A DNA stretch of 64,000 nucleotides from Lasiodiplodia sp. COLG20 (Eukaryota > Ascomycota > Dothideomycetes > Botryosphaeriales > Botryosphaeriaceae), in the NCBI GenBank assembly GCA_009801085.1, contig VNWV01000001.1:7564001-7628000 (forward strand), written 5' to 3'. A model generated the notes under the pieces. The model made no database searches, had not been told where the DNA came from, and saw only the letters and a program-made list of their open reading frames with translations. Shown piece by piece: positions 34,741-47,068 of this stretch. Position numbers and translations under genes: made by a program. Each line of letters starts with the position of its first letter. Positions within the stretch are counted from its first letter, which is position 1.

Positions 34741-35502
34741 GTTGAGAATAATCACGGAGAACGTCAATCAAGAAGCCGCAGACCAGTAGAATCTCTCTTT
34801 CAACCTAGGAATCTTCCTATTATTTTTGTGTTTTGAACCGTCGTATCGTTAGTGTTTCCACGTATGCATTGTCTGTTGACCATAAAGTTGAATTTGAACA
34901 TGGGATTAATTGTAGCTATAGCCGTGCTACCGTTGGAAAATACTACCGAAGCCTCCACCATAGAAAATCGTACCAAAGAGATTCGACCAGGATTGCCTGG
35001 TTGCTCAAATGCATAACCCTCATCTCAACCAAAGAGAACGAGATTACAAAAAGGAATGTGTCGAAAGTGACTCAGAGAAATCAACAAGTGCCCCAAAAGA
35101 GTGCCGGCCCCAAGACCATTACGCAACGCGAAACCCAATCCCGATGACCTTCAAAAAGAACCAGTGCAGATATCCCAATTATTATTCCCTCCTCAAAGTT
35201 CCGGTGCGTGAAGTTGTATGAAACGCGAGAAAGCACAAAAATCCGGCGGATGTATGTTATGAAGAGAAAAAAGAAAGTCCGCATCAAGTTCGTGTACTCG
35301 CGGTTGTGTTGCAGTGATGAAAAGAATGATGAAAGGAAAGAAACGAAGCGGCGGAAGCCGGTAGGGGTATCGAAAAAGTCGTTCATGGTATCGTTTGTCC
35401 AAGGAAAAGAAGATCCTGAATGCTCATCATGCTAGTGTTGGTTCGAAAGCCGGATGACAGCATGGAGAGCGGACCGGTTTGATGGGTCCTGCGCGTCGCC
35501 AT
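34741..35502. other. AT-richer convergent spacer
   Basis: This lies between element copy B and the tail of the minus-strand gene ending at 35,503. It holds only short frames with no domain. It probably contains the 3' untranslated region of that gene. Confidence 0.55.
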
Positions 35503-37014
35503 TCAGAAGTAGCGACGGCCACCGCCAGAAAAGCCAACGGTGCTGCAGCTCTCGATTGCGCAGCCGTTCTCGTGGTTGTACTGCTCATCGCATGTAATGC
35601 CTAGGGCATTGTTGTGGACCGGGCCATCGCGAACAATGTAGTCCGGAGAGGTGGGGTTGTTGCCACGCTGTCCATCATCGCGACCAATGTGGTTGCGCGA
35701 GTCGTGGGCGGCAAGGTAGATGCCAGGCTTGCAGACGGCGTTGATGGGGATCGCGGGAGGGGATGCGGAACAGGAGCAAGTCTCCCAGCTGCGCTCGGAA
35801 CTGCCGCTGGCAGAGTCGCTGTTAGGACCGCGAGTAAGGACGGTCAGGTTGCTGGGGTCGAGGGTCAGCGGGCATTGTTTATCTGCAGGAAAAAGAATTG
35901 AGACATACCTGAGGGACTTGCATTCGTCCACGACAATGCGCTGCTTCCTGAATGAGGCCTCCTCGATGGCAAGCGGCTCATCTTGCGGGGCGACCGGGTT
36001 GCCCTGTCGACTGGGAAAACCGGGCGGCGTCTTCACGCCCGTGATCATCTCGTTCTCTTCGCGCCATTGCCTGGCGGTGGCATACTGCTCCCTCAGAGCG
36101 GCTTGTGCCTTCCTGTGTTCCTGCAGATTCAGCCACTTCTTCTTCTCCTCCAGCTTGCGCTTTTCCTCGCGGGCCTTCTTTTCGCGGATCTCCAGGCTTG
36201 AGGGCACGTAAACGGGGTTGAAGCCGCAGCCATCGATCTCCACCGGGTGGTTGAGGATTATGGGCTCGCCAGTGAAGACGGCGTCGGTCTTGTTGATGAT
36301 GTTGCTGAAGAGCAACGGGTCCTGCCTGGTGGTCTCGACGGCGGTGACATCCGGGGCGCGGTTGAAGGAGTCATCAGAGCTGAAGGAATCAGAACCGAAG
36401 GAGAAGCAGTCACTGTCGACTTCGAGCGGGCCGTACAGGGCGCGCTCCGGCTTCTTCGCCTCAGCGGGAGTGGGCGCGAAGCTAACGTGCTTGCGCGTGC
36501 TAGTGGTATCGAAGCGGCTCTCGCTCTTGCTGGGACTAAGCTCAGGCACCGTGGCGAGAGTGAGGGACATTGAGGTCGACTTCGAGGCGTCGCTTGAGCT
36601 GCGCGAGTGACCAGTGCTAGGCGAGTGGAAAAGGTTGTTGCCCTTAGGCCAGGGCTTGCCTGAGGCGATCTGGTGGCTAGTGAATGGAAGCTCGGCCGGC
36701 GGCACCACGCGGCGCATGTCAGCGCGTAGCTCATCGCGCGAACGAGATGAGGCCCTGGAGGAGCTAGAAGAAGAGCTCACGGACGAGGTCGGCACGAAGC
36801 GCGTCACTGGATCCGTGGGTGAGCAAGGAGGGGGAATTCCTAAGAAGCGGAGGAGGCCATTGCGGATGGCCTTGATGCGGTCGCCGCCGCGGCGCTGGTC
36901 ATTGTTGGTGAGGTTCGGTGTGGCATCCTGCTCGATGTCGGCAAGGTGTTGAGTGAGCTCCGGCGGCGCCAGGCTGGCCGGAGTGACGGGGAGCAATCCC
37001 TTGCGGGTTGCCAT
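35503..37014 (-). CDS. hypothetical protein with central coiled coil
   Basis: One long minus-strand frame encodes 503 residues from the ATG at 37,014 (MATRKGLLPVTPASLAPPEL). The frame runs on upstream, but the sequence there looks like untranslated leader. The first 240 residues are Ser-rich and disordered, with KHVSFAPTPAEA. A patch at about 245-270 (GEPIILNHPVEIDGCGFNPVYVP) precedes a charged helix at about 270-325 (KKAREEKRKLEEKKKWLNLQ), likely a coiled coil. The C-terminal 130 residues hold several cysteines and CDEQYNHENGCAIESCSTVG. No family was recognised. The intron-like 26 bases near 35,883-35,908 are treated as coding because removal breaks the frame. Confidence 0.68.
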   Translation of the reverse strand: MATRKGLLPVTPASLAPPELTQHLADIEQDATPNLTNNDQRRGGDRIKAIRNGLLRFLGIPPPCSPTDPVTRFVPTSSVSSSSSSSRASSRSRDELRADMRRVVPPAELPFTSHQIASGKPWPKGNNLFHSPSTGHSRSSSDASKSTSMSLTLATVPELSPSKSESRFDTTSTRKHVSFAPTPAEAKKPERALYGPLEVDSDCFSFGSDSFSSDDSFNRAPDVTAVETTRQDPLLFSNIINKTDAVFTGEPIILNHPVEIDGCGFNPVYVPSSLEIREKKAREEKRKLEEKKKWLNLQEHRKAQAALREQYATARQWREENEMITGVKTPPGFPSRQGNPVAPQDEPLAIEEASFRKQRIVVDECKSLRYVSILFPADKQCPLTLDPSNLTVLTRGPNSDSASGSSERSWETCSCSASPPAIPINAVCKPGIYLAAHDSRNHIGRDDGQRGNNPTSPDYIVRDGPVHNNALGITCDEQYNHENGCAIESCSTVGFSGGGRRYF

Positions 37015-37595
37015 GCTGCGAGAAGAGGATCGGTGCAGATGTTCAGGTTTCTTGAATGAGGGTATGCGCGCGACGCGGTCGCGACACGGGCGGGCGAATG
37101 GTGGAGGGAAGAAGATGCAGAGGAGAGGAAGAGAGCAAGAGTGAACAGGGAGAAGAGCAAGAGGCCACTGACCCATGCGAAAAGGCGCTAGCTTAATTCG
37201 AGGAGGCCAGCGGCGGAAGACTCTGTTAAATGAAGGTGAGGTGAGGTGAATGTTTGAGCACAGGTGAGGTTGTTCATCGACAACGCGCCCCGGCGCGCCA
37301 GCATCAACACCCACGCGTCATCGCTCGCGAGCACCACCGAGTGCTACATTTCTAGTGAGCAAGTTCTGGCCATCTTGAGAAGCTTTGAGCTGAAGATAAT
37401 CCATCGATTGGTATTGGTATCCAAACTCCATCTTCCCCGTCTCTGCAGCCAGGCGAGGAAGATACCCACCCGCAGCCGGTCCAAACGCCTTCGCCAATGC
37501 AGTAAGCCTCTCTCTTCGAAGTCCATAGTAAGAATAATATAGTTTACAGTATCCGCATAGCAAAACGAATCAGAGATGAAGGGTATAAGGGAACT
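37015..37595. other. intergenic spacer
   Basis: This is the promoter and leader of the minus-strand hypothetical gene, plus the 3' end of the VPS54 gene. A short GGTGA-rich stretch lies near 37,227-37,250. No gene was supported. Confidence 0.55.
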
Positions 37596-40500
37596 TTATT
37601 TGCCTGCCTCAGTAGTGGCGCCCGCCTCGACGACCTTTTCCTTGACAATGTCGGTCATGAACGTGCCGATGTCGCCAAAGCCATCAATTTTGTTGAGCTT
37701 GGTCTCAAAGAGCTCCGCGTCACGTAACAACCTGCCACTTTGTTAGACACTCTGCGTTGTTTAGCGAGAATGAAGCCTCTTACCTTGCCTTGCCAGCGCC
37801 TGTCCGCACCAGCGTCTCCCGGAAAGCCTTGCCCCACTGCTCCCTGTAGCTGGCAAAGACAGGCGTGATGATCGACCGGACCGACGGCTCGGGCAAGTGC
37901 CTGCTCAATGTCCGGTGGAACGTATTCGTTTCTCTAGTCAGTGTCTCCATGTGTTGGCTGACCTGCTGATCAGCCACCGCATCGAAGTCTAACTTCTTCA
38001 TTGCGTTCACATGAATATGCAAGCGCTGCGTCATGATTTCGATGAGCTTGTCGTGGATATTCGTTTGCTGGTCTTGGTACAGACGTCGCATCTTGTCCAA
38101 CTCGGCAAGCGACGTGCTGGACGAGTGGCGCCGGATGAACTCACGAAGATAGGGAATCAGGGCGATGATGAAGTTGAGCGCTTGCGAGGCTAGCGCAAGA
38201 TGCTTCGTAGTGATGCTTTTCAAGCCCGCGCTCTCCTTTGCTCCGGCACCGAGGATGAGTTGGCAAGTGCGAGATTGGAAAGTGCGCAGGTAATCCACCA
38301 AAGTCACTGCAACCTCGGACGTAATACTAGGAATGACCGCGATGAGGTTTTCGAAGCGATCAATCCCATCCAGAGCGAACATGGCACAGTTGACCAGTAC
38401 GTACTTCTCCTCGTTGATGACCGCATTCCTTGCTTTGGCTGTCCCATTAGTTTCGCCGTTGGTACCCTGCGTCTCGTTCGCCGGCGTTGTGGGAACACTC
38501 TCCCAGATCATCTTGCTCTTCGTCCACTCTTGGGGATCGGTATGCATTGCTTCGAGGATCCTGGTCAGCACCTCAGTCTCGTGGTCGCCAAAGTCCTTGG
38601 CTTCCCACTTGTCGGCATCCATGGTCTGGCGGAGCGTCTGATTTTCCGATTGTCCCATTGTTGTGACGAATTGCTTGATCTGGCTGTCCACAACGCCTTT
38701 CAGCGCAGCCCCAGATCGTCCAGACACAGCTTCGCATTCATCGGCGAACAGTCTATTAATGAGGAAGTACCGGAGGAAGCGTTGTAGCGGCAGCCGAACG
38801 GACTGCTCCCCGCGGACTTTGAGGATCTTCGTGATTTGACTCTGCGCCGCGTCCACAGATTGTCCTAACAGACTGGACATATCCAAGGACTGCATGAGTT
38901 CTTCCTGCAAATGGCTGTTTTGAGCTGGGATGTCTGAGATGGGCCTGCTGAGGTAGCCGTCCATATTCGCAATGTTGGGACTTTTGGGAGGAGATCTAAT
39001 CCCTGGAGAAATTGCTGTCCCACTCGAGACATCCAAAAGCACTTTCGTTTGTGTGCTCAACCTCCGCAGCGCCTCACCTACATTGGTGTAGATATTAACG
39101 AAGAGTTGCTCAGCATCTTCCCAGTCGAGTGAGCGAAGATTCCGTGCGAGAATGGATGACTTCTCCTGCTGAGAAGTCCTGCTGCTGGCGCGTGTCGACG
39201 AAGAGATGGTAGATTCAGCATCGTCATCTGTAGAGCTGGGAAGATGCTGTCGAATGAGAACTTTCATCTCTCTAGTGACTGCATCTCGATAAGCGGCAGC
39301 AGCTACTGGTGTATGGTTAGACCTGCTCAAGCCGTTTAGAATGGCGAGCATGTTCGAACGAAACCCTTCCTCCATCTTGTGGTATGCAGGAAGGGCAGTA
39401 GGCGGCCTGCTATCGCCTCTGGTACGGAGAGATGCCGACGCCCATCGTTGAAGCGTGTCTTGGCTGGGTACGCCCTTGATGTGCCGGCGCAGGTCGCCCA
39501 TGAGAGCCTCGAGGAACCTGGACTCGAAGCCCTTGCCGACCCGTGCTCTCAGCTGCATCATGCCGTCCGAGAATCCATCCAAAGCATTGAGCCCTCGTAG
39601 ATCGATGAGATCTCGGGGAAGATAGTTGGGAAGCCACTCCTGATCGTCCAATCCCGTGAGAATCAGCTCCCCAGAGACGAGTAACTCGAGCATGTCCAGC
39701 CGGTCCAGAGCATCTTCCAACTTCCCATCTTCTATCAGGTCCTCACAGTGTGCAACTCCGTCAACGACTGCCCGGAGTTGATCCACGGCTTCGCTGAGCT
39801 TGCGAAGGTTCTCTCTACGCCTCTTCATGCCCACGATTTTCAGACCGCCGATGGCCATATCCCGATCAAGCCTATTCAAGTCTTCTCGCAGCGATTGGAT
39901 GCGTGCCACAGAATCCGCTGCTTGCGATTGAAGCTCACGCAGGGAGCCCAGGGCGGCGAAGAATGACGTCGATGCCGTTGATATTGAGGAAATCAGGTGG
40001 ATCTCAACCGTGTCCATGTACCAAGACAATTTCTCCTGAAGGATAGCGTTCGTCGCAAGAGCTTTCCTCTTCGGCGGTGCTGGGGCCTCAGCGGAGCCAT
40101 TGGCGTCCTTTGAGCCATCTGTGCCCTGCGGCTGCTGAATAACCTCCGACCGTTCGCTCACCACATCGAATGTACGCGGATTCTCAAGGTGGAAATCCTC
40201 CTGAAAGTATACATCCGGGATCGTTGACAACGGCGTGACGGCTGATGGATGACGCCTCGAAGCTCCTGCGCTCGACCTCCTCCGCGGGGAGTCCACGGGC
40301 GAAAGCGAGCTGATGGATTCTTGCCGGGACGAGGGGCGTCTTCCAGGCTGCTGGTCCTTCAAGCGACGCTCCAGTATTTCGGTGAACTCATCCCTCTTGG
40401 AGTCGCGGCGGAATAGCTGTGCGGCGACATTGTCCGAGTCCAACTTTGCGCGTTGGAATGCATCATACAACGACCCCACTTGCGAAAGATATGGCTTGAA

Positions 40501-40947
40501 GGCGGATGGCTCAACGTGTGGAACGTTCGTTAGGGTGACCGGGGGAATGTCTCTCGTGGAAGGAGTCTTGACGGCGGAGGGCGCAGAGGTATAGGGCAGC
40601 AGCCCCGTGCGGACGATTGGGGGCTGCAGTAGTGTTGAAATGGCTATCGCAGAGTCAGCCTACAGCTTCACGCACGTTAGCATGCGGAATGCCCCACCAT
40701 TCTGGCCTGTCTCGGTCACCGGCCCAATGTGTCTCTGCGACGAGGTATCCAACGCTCCCCCGATTGAGTGTATGGAGCTCGCGGTTGAACCGCGACGCGT
40801 TGACTGATAGCGCGCGCTTTGGCTGGAGCTTGGCCTTCGGGTCCAGTCCTGCTGGGGGAAGGGGAACTGAAGGCGGTTGGAAGAGAGCGATGAGGGCGAC
40901 TCGGAGCCGTCGGTGGACCTCCGAGGGGAGGTTGGCCGCGAGGGCAT
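37596..40947 (-). CDS. VPS54: GARP complex subunit Vps54
   Basis: Three minus-strand exons (40947-40698, 40643-37784, 37731-37596) give 1081 residues. The first intron uses a weak GTGGGG donor but has a good CTAAC branch site and keeps phase. The N-terminal 240 residues are disordered and Ser-rich. The tethering core follows, with NAILQEKLSWYMDTVEIHLI, a coiled coil (LREDLNRLDRDMAIGGLKIV), and later TRILEAMHTDPQEWTKSKMI. The C-terminal region typical of Vps54 contains YLRTFQSRTCQLILGAGAKE and HLALASQALNFIIALIPYLR. GARP tethers endosome-derived vesicles to the trans-Golgi network. The last short exon ends in a polar tail. Confidence 0.88.
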
Positions 40948-41585
40948 TGTCGGAATCCGGTAGAGGGATGCGCGGCGGGCGGAGGCATAGGGAGCGCAGA
41001 AGATTACTTAAAAGAGCGGGCGAGGCTTCGCGCTATTATCGCCGTGGTCGGAACTCGAGGGTGAGCATTGCTGCCAGCTGTGGAAGTGGCCGCGACAAGC
41101 CACCCTAGCTCTACCGCGGTATGCCTCAGGCACCTAAATCTCCCGAGCTTTTGCCGCATTCAGGGCCCCCGAAGAGTTAGAAATCACACGTAGGCTCTAC
41201 ATGTATTCAGGAACATCAAGATGTAAAATGCAACTACCTATGTAAGTAGGTGTGTGATTAAACTCACTGTGGGTTCAGGAATCCGGGCACTGGATCAACC
41301 CTATTTCTCCAAAACACCCATGCTACCCTAACAACACTGCGAATAAGCGGAGACGGGCTTAAGAGCAAGCAGAAGCAAGATCGCGTAGATCGAAATAATG
41401 GTGTGCTATAAAGTTACATCCTGATTGTGGGTATCCTCCTAACGCCAGATGGGTGCATATGCAATGTGACCCAGCCTCCAGCTACCAGCGCCGAAGCAAT
41501 CAGGCATCAAAGACCGAATCCATAACTTCCCTAACATCGAACCCCTTTTTAGCACGTGGTGCTCCGCCAAGCCGCACGGGAGCAT
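40948..41585. other. intergenic spacer
   Basis: This is the promoter of VPS54 and the 3' end of the F-box gene, both on the minus strand. A weak inverted repeat (AATCACAC near 41,190 and GTGTGATT near 41,250) is present. Nothing else was seen. Confidence 0.55.
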
Positions 41586-43330
41586 CTAACGCCACAAATC
41601 TGCTCTGCTTGCTCTCTTGTAGCTGTAACTGTCCGCCCTGTTGTGGCCTCTGAAGTGGCCGCCTGAGCTGTCGCCCTTTGTCCAGCTGCCGGCGCTCTTC
41701 GGTCTCTCGGGCATCTCCGCCGGAACAGCCAGGAACCCACCAAACCCGTTGCCGACGACAACGCTCTTGCGGTTATCGTTGCCCCACTGGGGACCCAGTC
41801 CCCTGGACGCATCGTACGCAGACAAGGGCCGTCCACCACTGAAGCTGCCCCTATGGCCTGGCTCGTCAGGAGGCTGGAAGGTGGAGAAAATCCAATCGAG
41901 TTCGTCAAGCCCCTTGGCGTAGATGTTCAAGGGCTGGGTCAAGCCTCGTGTGCCGGACCCACCGTCAGTAGCATATGACGGCATCGGCGGGGCTAGAGTT
42001 AGTGTCTCTGCAAAGTCTTGGTCGCGGACGTATAGATCTTTCAGATTTGGGAGCGAATTGGTAAGGAGGGATGAGATTAGGTAGGCATAGTAAGAAGAGT
42101 GCGGTGGCTGCAATCCTTGGAAGGCGTTCGAGGCCGATGTTATCTCGAAATAGAGCGTTCTGAGAATCATCGACCTCAGGGGTGGCCGTGCTTGCATCGG
42201 CAGCGATGTGGATACCGTACCGGATATTGCTAGCTCTCGTATGTACGGACCAGCAGTAAGGACTGTATGGAGCTCGTCCACGGTCACCCCGGTCGCGGTC
42301 AGTGACAGGTAATTCAGTCGCGTCGAGTTCTCACGGCCGCTAAGGTAGGCGCACAAGCCATTTGCCGTGATTCCGGGCATCTCGTCCAGTGTCAAGCGTT
42401 CCAGGGCCGGGAATTCCGGGACGTTTGGCGCCCTTTCGAACATGGAGTCGTTCAGCCAAGGGGACTCTGAGACCTTCAAATCACGGAGATGCGGCAGGCA
42501 GGCAAGGATCTGCCTCAAAGTCACCGGTTCGACCCTCAGCCGACTGAGCTCGAGAACTTCAATGCGCTGCCAGAAGCCCTGGAGAAGCATTTCAAAGAGT
42601 TGTTCCGAACCTGCATCGTATTTCATTTTCCGAAGGTTGCCGCCGCGGACCTGCAGCTCCTGACGCAGGGTGTGGCTTCCGGCATCGCCAGAGTAGAATC
42701 CGTCGGGCAGATCGACGTAGCGCAGGTTGGGCAGGACGGAGACGGTGCGGGCAAGGTCAGCCTTGGACGTCTCGCGTGTCATGTATGGCAGCTTGAGCAG
42801 CTCGACGGTCTCGGCAAGATACTGGTTATCCCTGACAGTACGGGCAAAAAGCTGGAGGCGGGCGGTCGGCACGTCAGTGGCCTCGTGGCGCGACTTGCGG
42901 CGTCGGTTCTGGCCCAAGATTTCCTCAAGTTCGCAGTAGTGGACGGCATCGATCCGCACGCATTTATATCTGTATGTCCGTCAGGACGGGCGTGCGGTCA
43001 ATGATGCAGGTGCAAGACTTACAGCAAGCCCTGGGCGACGCCATACCAGCGGCGGCGCACCTGGGCGCAGCTGGCCAGATCGCGCAAATCGCACAGCATG
43101 CAGCCATCTCCGATCATGCTCTTCTCGCTCGTCTCATAAGTGTCGTCGGTGGTGTGGGGGCATACGAATTCGAAGATGCGGCGCAGCACCTTGTCGGGCA
43201 GCTTCTCGGTGCAGTCACGGCCGCGGTAGACTGGCATCGGAGGGTGCGGATAGGCGTGGTGATCGTTGCCATGGTGTTTGGACTTGTCTTTGAGGTGGCT
43301 CTTAGACCGGAGGTGCTTTAGCCAGCCCAT
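41586..43330 (-). CDS. F-box protein with leucine-rich repeat-like region
   Basis: Exons 43330-43023 and 42969-41586 give 563 residues. After a His/Lys-rich N-terminus, an F-box-like motif appears at about 40-57 (CTEKLPDKVLRRIFEFVC), continuing into DLASCAQVRRRWYGVAQGLLYKCV. The rest holds irregular leucine-rich repeats (LPNLRYVDLPDGF, RIEVLELSRLRVEPVTLRQI, LPHLRDLKVSESPWL, FPALERLTLDEMPGITANGL). A Gly/Ser-rich basic C-terminus follows. F-box proteins bind Skp1 and bring substrates to SCF ubiquitin ligases; LRRs usually bind the substrate. The target is not evident. The family is common in Pezizomycotina and one-to-one orthology cannot be assigned. Confidence 0.85.
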
Positions 43331-44996
43331 AGCTGCGAAAAGTGAGGAGGGGGAGAGTTGGAGAACGCGAAGAAGGTGTTCGGCGCGCGGCGGAGTTTGA
43401 GGTTCAGGTGGGGGAGTAATCCGCAAACGCCGCTCCTTCCTCAGCGACGACGATCAGCTCGCACCGGGCAAGAACGCGTAACGTGTACGGCCCTGACGCG
43501 CTTTCCCCATGTCGCACATGTCAGCCACTACTGGAGCGGACAGCGAGCGGCAACCGACCGCCAGCTGTTAGCCGCCACGCCGTCGCCCCATGCTTCCTCG
43601 GCACGCGCTGGCGCGAAAGCCTAAAAAGTCATGCCTACACGCTTGCCCAACCTTATTGCACCCTACTTATGGGGGCGGTGGAATCCAATGTCCGAATGTA
43701 TTGGTACAAACACGAACACTCACGTTTGTGCTCGGACGTCTGCTTCGACTGCCCACGTAAAAGGGTCCAACTATTCTCCAGCCGACTACGTAGTGGGAGG
43801 CACGAGCGAGAGCGCGTAAATTAAACACTGGGATCAACGTAGGCTTGTTTCATGTGTCGTTGAAGCAAATGTCCGCACGTAGATCTGGGTTCAGGATTTA
43901 CACAATGACTTCAGCGTCTACGCAAATCGGGAGCACAGGAGACTGCGGAGTATTTGAGCCGTGTGAGCCCGGCGGAGGGCCGTTGAAGCAAAGCATTGCA
44001 GAATGCATTCATTAAATAAGGTGTAATATTTTGGCCGGACTAAGGTTGAGAGGGCCTAATTCATTCGTCACGCGCTGTGCGAGCAATGTCTTGCGAAACA
44101 CGGCTGTGAGGGGTAAGTGGCCTGCTTACGTGGGCGGCTGAAACGAATATCTGGAGTGGATGCAGGTTTCATGGTTAGACAAAACCGTCCATGTACATGG
44201 AAGTAGTAGGGGTTCAAGAGTTCTTGCGAGAACAGGGTAGGTTCTATTTATTGCACGCGCCAGCCGCTCGCTGCTCCCGCTGAGCGGCTAGCAGCTGGGC
44301 TGGCCAACGGGCGCGCCGCAGGCCTTCAACGTGCGGGATTATGTTGCAGTTCCGCCAGGCCGATCCCTCCCGTGCGACTTCGCAGCTGGATATAGAGTGT
44401 GCATGTGCTGCAGTGCATGCGGACCGCCTGCCCAGCGCCGGCCTTGCTTGCCGCCGCTCTGGGCGTCTTGCCATCGAGGCGTGCGGCGCCGTGCTCGTGC
44501 GACCGAAGGCAGCTGCGCGCGCAGTCGGCGGCCATGGGTGTACCATGGCTTGGGTGCTGTCTTTCGAGCCACGCGGAGCCCGCGTGCGAATAAGAGCGCT
44601 GGGAATATGTTTCAGGTGCGATTCCGTCGAGCCGTGATATGACGAGGACGCGCTCGATGCGGCAATGGGCAATCTTTTGGGGCGACAGTAGAGTTGGCTG
44701 ACGACCCGGCCGTGCTACGCGAGAACTTCACCACTCCAGCTTCTTCCAACACCGGCAGCCTCTCATCCATCTCGTGCTTCTGCCCTGACGCCACCCGCTG
44801 GCGAACTGCGTAGAGCCTGTGTCTTGCGACAACCCAGCGCTTGCCAGCTGCCTCGGCCGACGACGCTCATTCGATCCCTGCGGCTGTCTCTTTCCAACCC
44901 CTTCTCCGCCGGCGCTCCCGACTAGTCACCCACCGCTCCGTCCCTCCTCCCCATTGCAACACCGTCCGCTGCCCCGGGACCCGCGTGGACTGCATC
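43331..44996. other. 1.7-kb divergent promoter region with eroded palindrome relics
   Basis: This separates the F-box gene (-) from the Nrp1-like gene (+). No gene is supported. Three sites resemble arms of the element family at 32.7 and 34.5 kb: CTCGGACGTCTGCTTCGACT near 43,731 (complementary orientation), GTCGTTGAAGCAAATGTCCG near 43,857, and GGCGGCTGAAACGAATATCT near 44,133. They share the GAAGC-x-(A/T)TxTCCG skeleton and look like old decayed copies. The GC-rich stretch 44,250-44,990 nearest the Nrp1-like gene is probably its promoter and leader. Confidence 0.45.
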
Positions 44997-47068
44997 ATGG
45001 CTACCAATTCGCCCCAGGGAAGTAATCTGGACCGCTACGTCGTCATTCACGTAGCTACGACGTGTGACGAACATGGCGTGTACGTGACCAAGGACTCCGC
45101 CGAGGTCATTGAGCTGGGATGGATCCTGCTGGACGCAAAGTCCTGCGAGGAGGTGTGCTTCCGGAAGCCCCATTGATGCGAGCAAATTTTTGCTGACACC
45201 TGGGTGAAGCTGCACCGCGAGAGCGTGCTCGTCAAGCCCGTCAACACGCCCATCACCCCTCTCTGCAGTGAGTCCCATCTGCCTTGACTCGAAGCCGCTA
45301 GCTAACGCAGACCCTTCCGCCAGCCTCTTTGACGACCCTCACTTGGGAGCACGTCCGCAACTCCGGCTCCTTCCGTGACGCCATCAACCGCTTCGACCAG
45401 TTCGCCAACGAGCACCTCCTCTCCAAGAACCTCGAATTCGCCTTCGTCACACTTGACTCGTGGGATCTTCGGGTGCAGCTTCCCCGTGAGGCTCGGGACA
45501 AGGCCGTCGTGCTGCCGCCTTACCTGCAGCACTCCAGGACATTCGACCTGCGCACGGAGTACCAGCGTTGGCAAGCTCACCACCCGGAGTCTCTGCCCTT
45601 CGGCTCGAGCGCTCTGTCCAACATCTGCGCCGCCCTTGAGGTCGAGCCAGTCCAGTCCTCCGCTCCTATTAAGCACAACCTCCCTTTCCACCTGCAAGCA
45701 TTGGCCCCCGCGTCGCCCAGGCGGGCTATGGAGGAGGCGGTCACACTCGCTCGCGTTCTTAGGGGCCTTATCCGCAAGTCGCAACCTCCCCACGAGCACC
45801 CCGACGTCCTCACCCGCCCCATGGACGCCAGAGCAGACGTACGCGCGTTCCTGTCTGAGCGTAGCAAGGTCCTCCACATGAGCGGTCTTCCCCACGACAC
45901 GACGCAGTCTGAGCTGGAGAGCTGGTTCACCCAGTTTGGCGGCAGACCCATCGCTTTCTGGACGCTCCGCACACCGGATCAGCACAAGCCGACGGGCACT
46001 GGTTTTGCCATCTTTTCGTCGCATGAGGAGGTAAGTCTCGCTCAGCTGATAACATTTCAATGAAACCGCGACCGGGACGGCCACAATGCACCCACGCAAA
46101 CGGCGAGTCCGCGTCTCGTTTCCAGCTAACTTGTACACCAGGCTGCCGAGAGCTTGTGTATGAACGGCCGTGCCTTGAACGAGAAGGCCATCGAGGTCTC
46201 GCCCTCGTCTAGCCGTGTCCTCGATCGTGCCGCTGAGATTCTCACTCCCTTCCCCCCCAGCAAGAACCGCCCTCGTCCCGGCGATTGGACCTGCCCATCA
46301 TGCGGTTTCTCCAACTTCCAGCGCCGTACTGCCTGCTTCCGCTGCTCGTTTCCTGCGATGTCTGGGGGCCCCGCCGGCGATCCCATGGGTGGCTACCCGT
46401 ACGGCTACGGCCACCCTGGCATGATGGGTCCGCCCCACCATATGGGCCACGGCCACGGCATGCCGGGACATATGCGCGGTGGCAATAGCGGTGGCATTGT
46501 GCCCTTCCGCGCCGGCGATTGGAAGTGCGGCTCTGAAGGATGCGGTTATCACAACTTTGCCAAGAACGTCAGTTGCCTTCGCTGCGGTGCCAGCCGTGCC
46601 GGAGCTGCCGTTGTCGCTGACACGGCCTTCCCTTCGCCCATGGACACGCCCAGCAGCTACGGCATGGGCCCTCCTTCGATGGCTGGAACGCCTGGTGCTG
46701 GACCGTTTGGTGCTGCTGGTGGATTTGGCTCCGGCGCTGGCTTCCCTGGCCAGCAATTCGGCGGCCCGCCTTCGACGTATGCCCTTCCTTCGGGCATTGG
46801 TGCCGCCAGCCCTTACCCTCCGATGGGCACGCAGTACGCGCCCAACGGTGGCATGCATGCGTCTCCTTTCGACAGCCGCGCGGCTGAGGCGGCGTTCTCG
46901 TCGGCCGGCCAGGCTCCGGCGTCGGCTGGCGCAGGTTTCTCCAACGGCGGCGTTCCGGACGGCCAGAACGACCCGTTCTCGTTCCTAACGCCCAGCTTTG
47001 GACAGCTTTCGGTTGGCGACGACTCGCGCCGCGGCGTGGGAGCTCCGGCCAACAAGTCTCCCGCTTAA
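44997..47068 (+). CDS. NRP1: Nrp1-like RNA-binding protein (exonuclease-like fold, RRM, two RanBP2 zinc fingers)
   Basis: Four exons (44997-45152, 45210-45267, 45324-46030, 46142-47068) give 615 residues. The N-terminus reads YVVIHVATTCDEHG, where DEDD exonucleases have an acidic D-x-E; here the second acid is displaced, so activity is doubtful. The exonuclease-like fold continues through LHRESVLVKPVNTPITPLC and FAFVTLDSWDLRVQLP. An RRM follows (KVLHMSGLPHDTTQSELESW, GTGFAIFSSHEEAAESLC). Two RanBP2-type zinc fingers are clear: DWTCPSCGFSNFQRRTACFR and DWKCGSEGCGYHNFAKNVSC. The C-terminus is Gly/Pro/Met-rich low complexity. This is the domain order of yeast Nrp1, a stress-granule-associated putative RNA-binding protein. 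The first two introns have less common borders (GTGTGC donor, GTGAAG acceptor) but give a continuous conserved reading. Confidence 0.87.

Noticed and set aside
41190..41256. AATCACAC...GTGTGATT inverted repeat before VPS54
   Set aside because: Only eight paired bases with an unrelated centre; it lacks the ends and palindrome of the element family and is within chance expectation.
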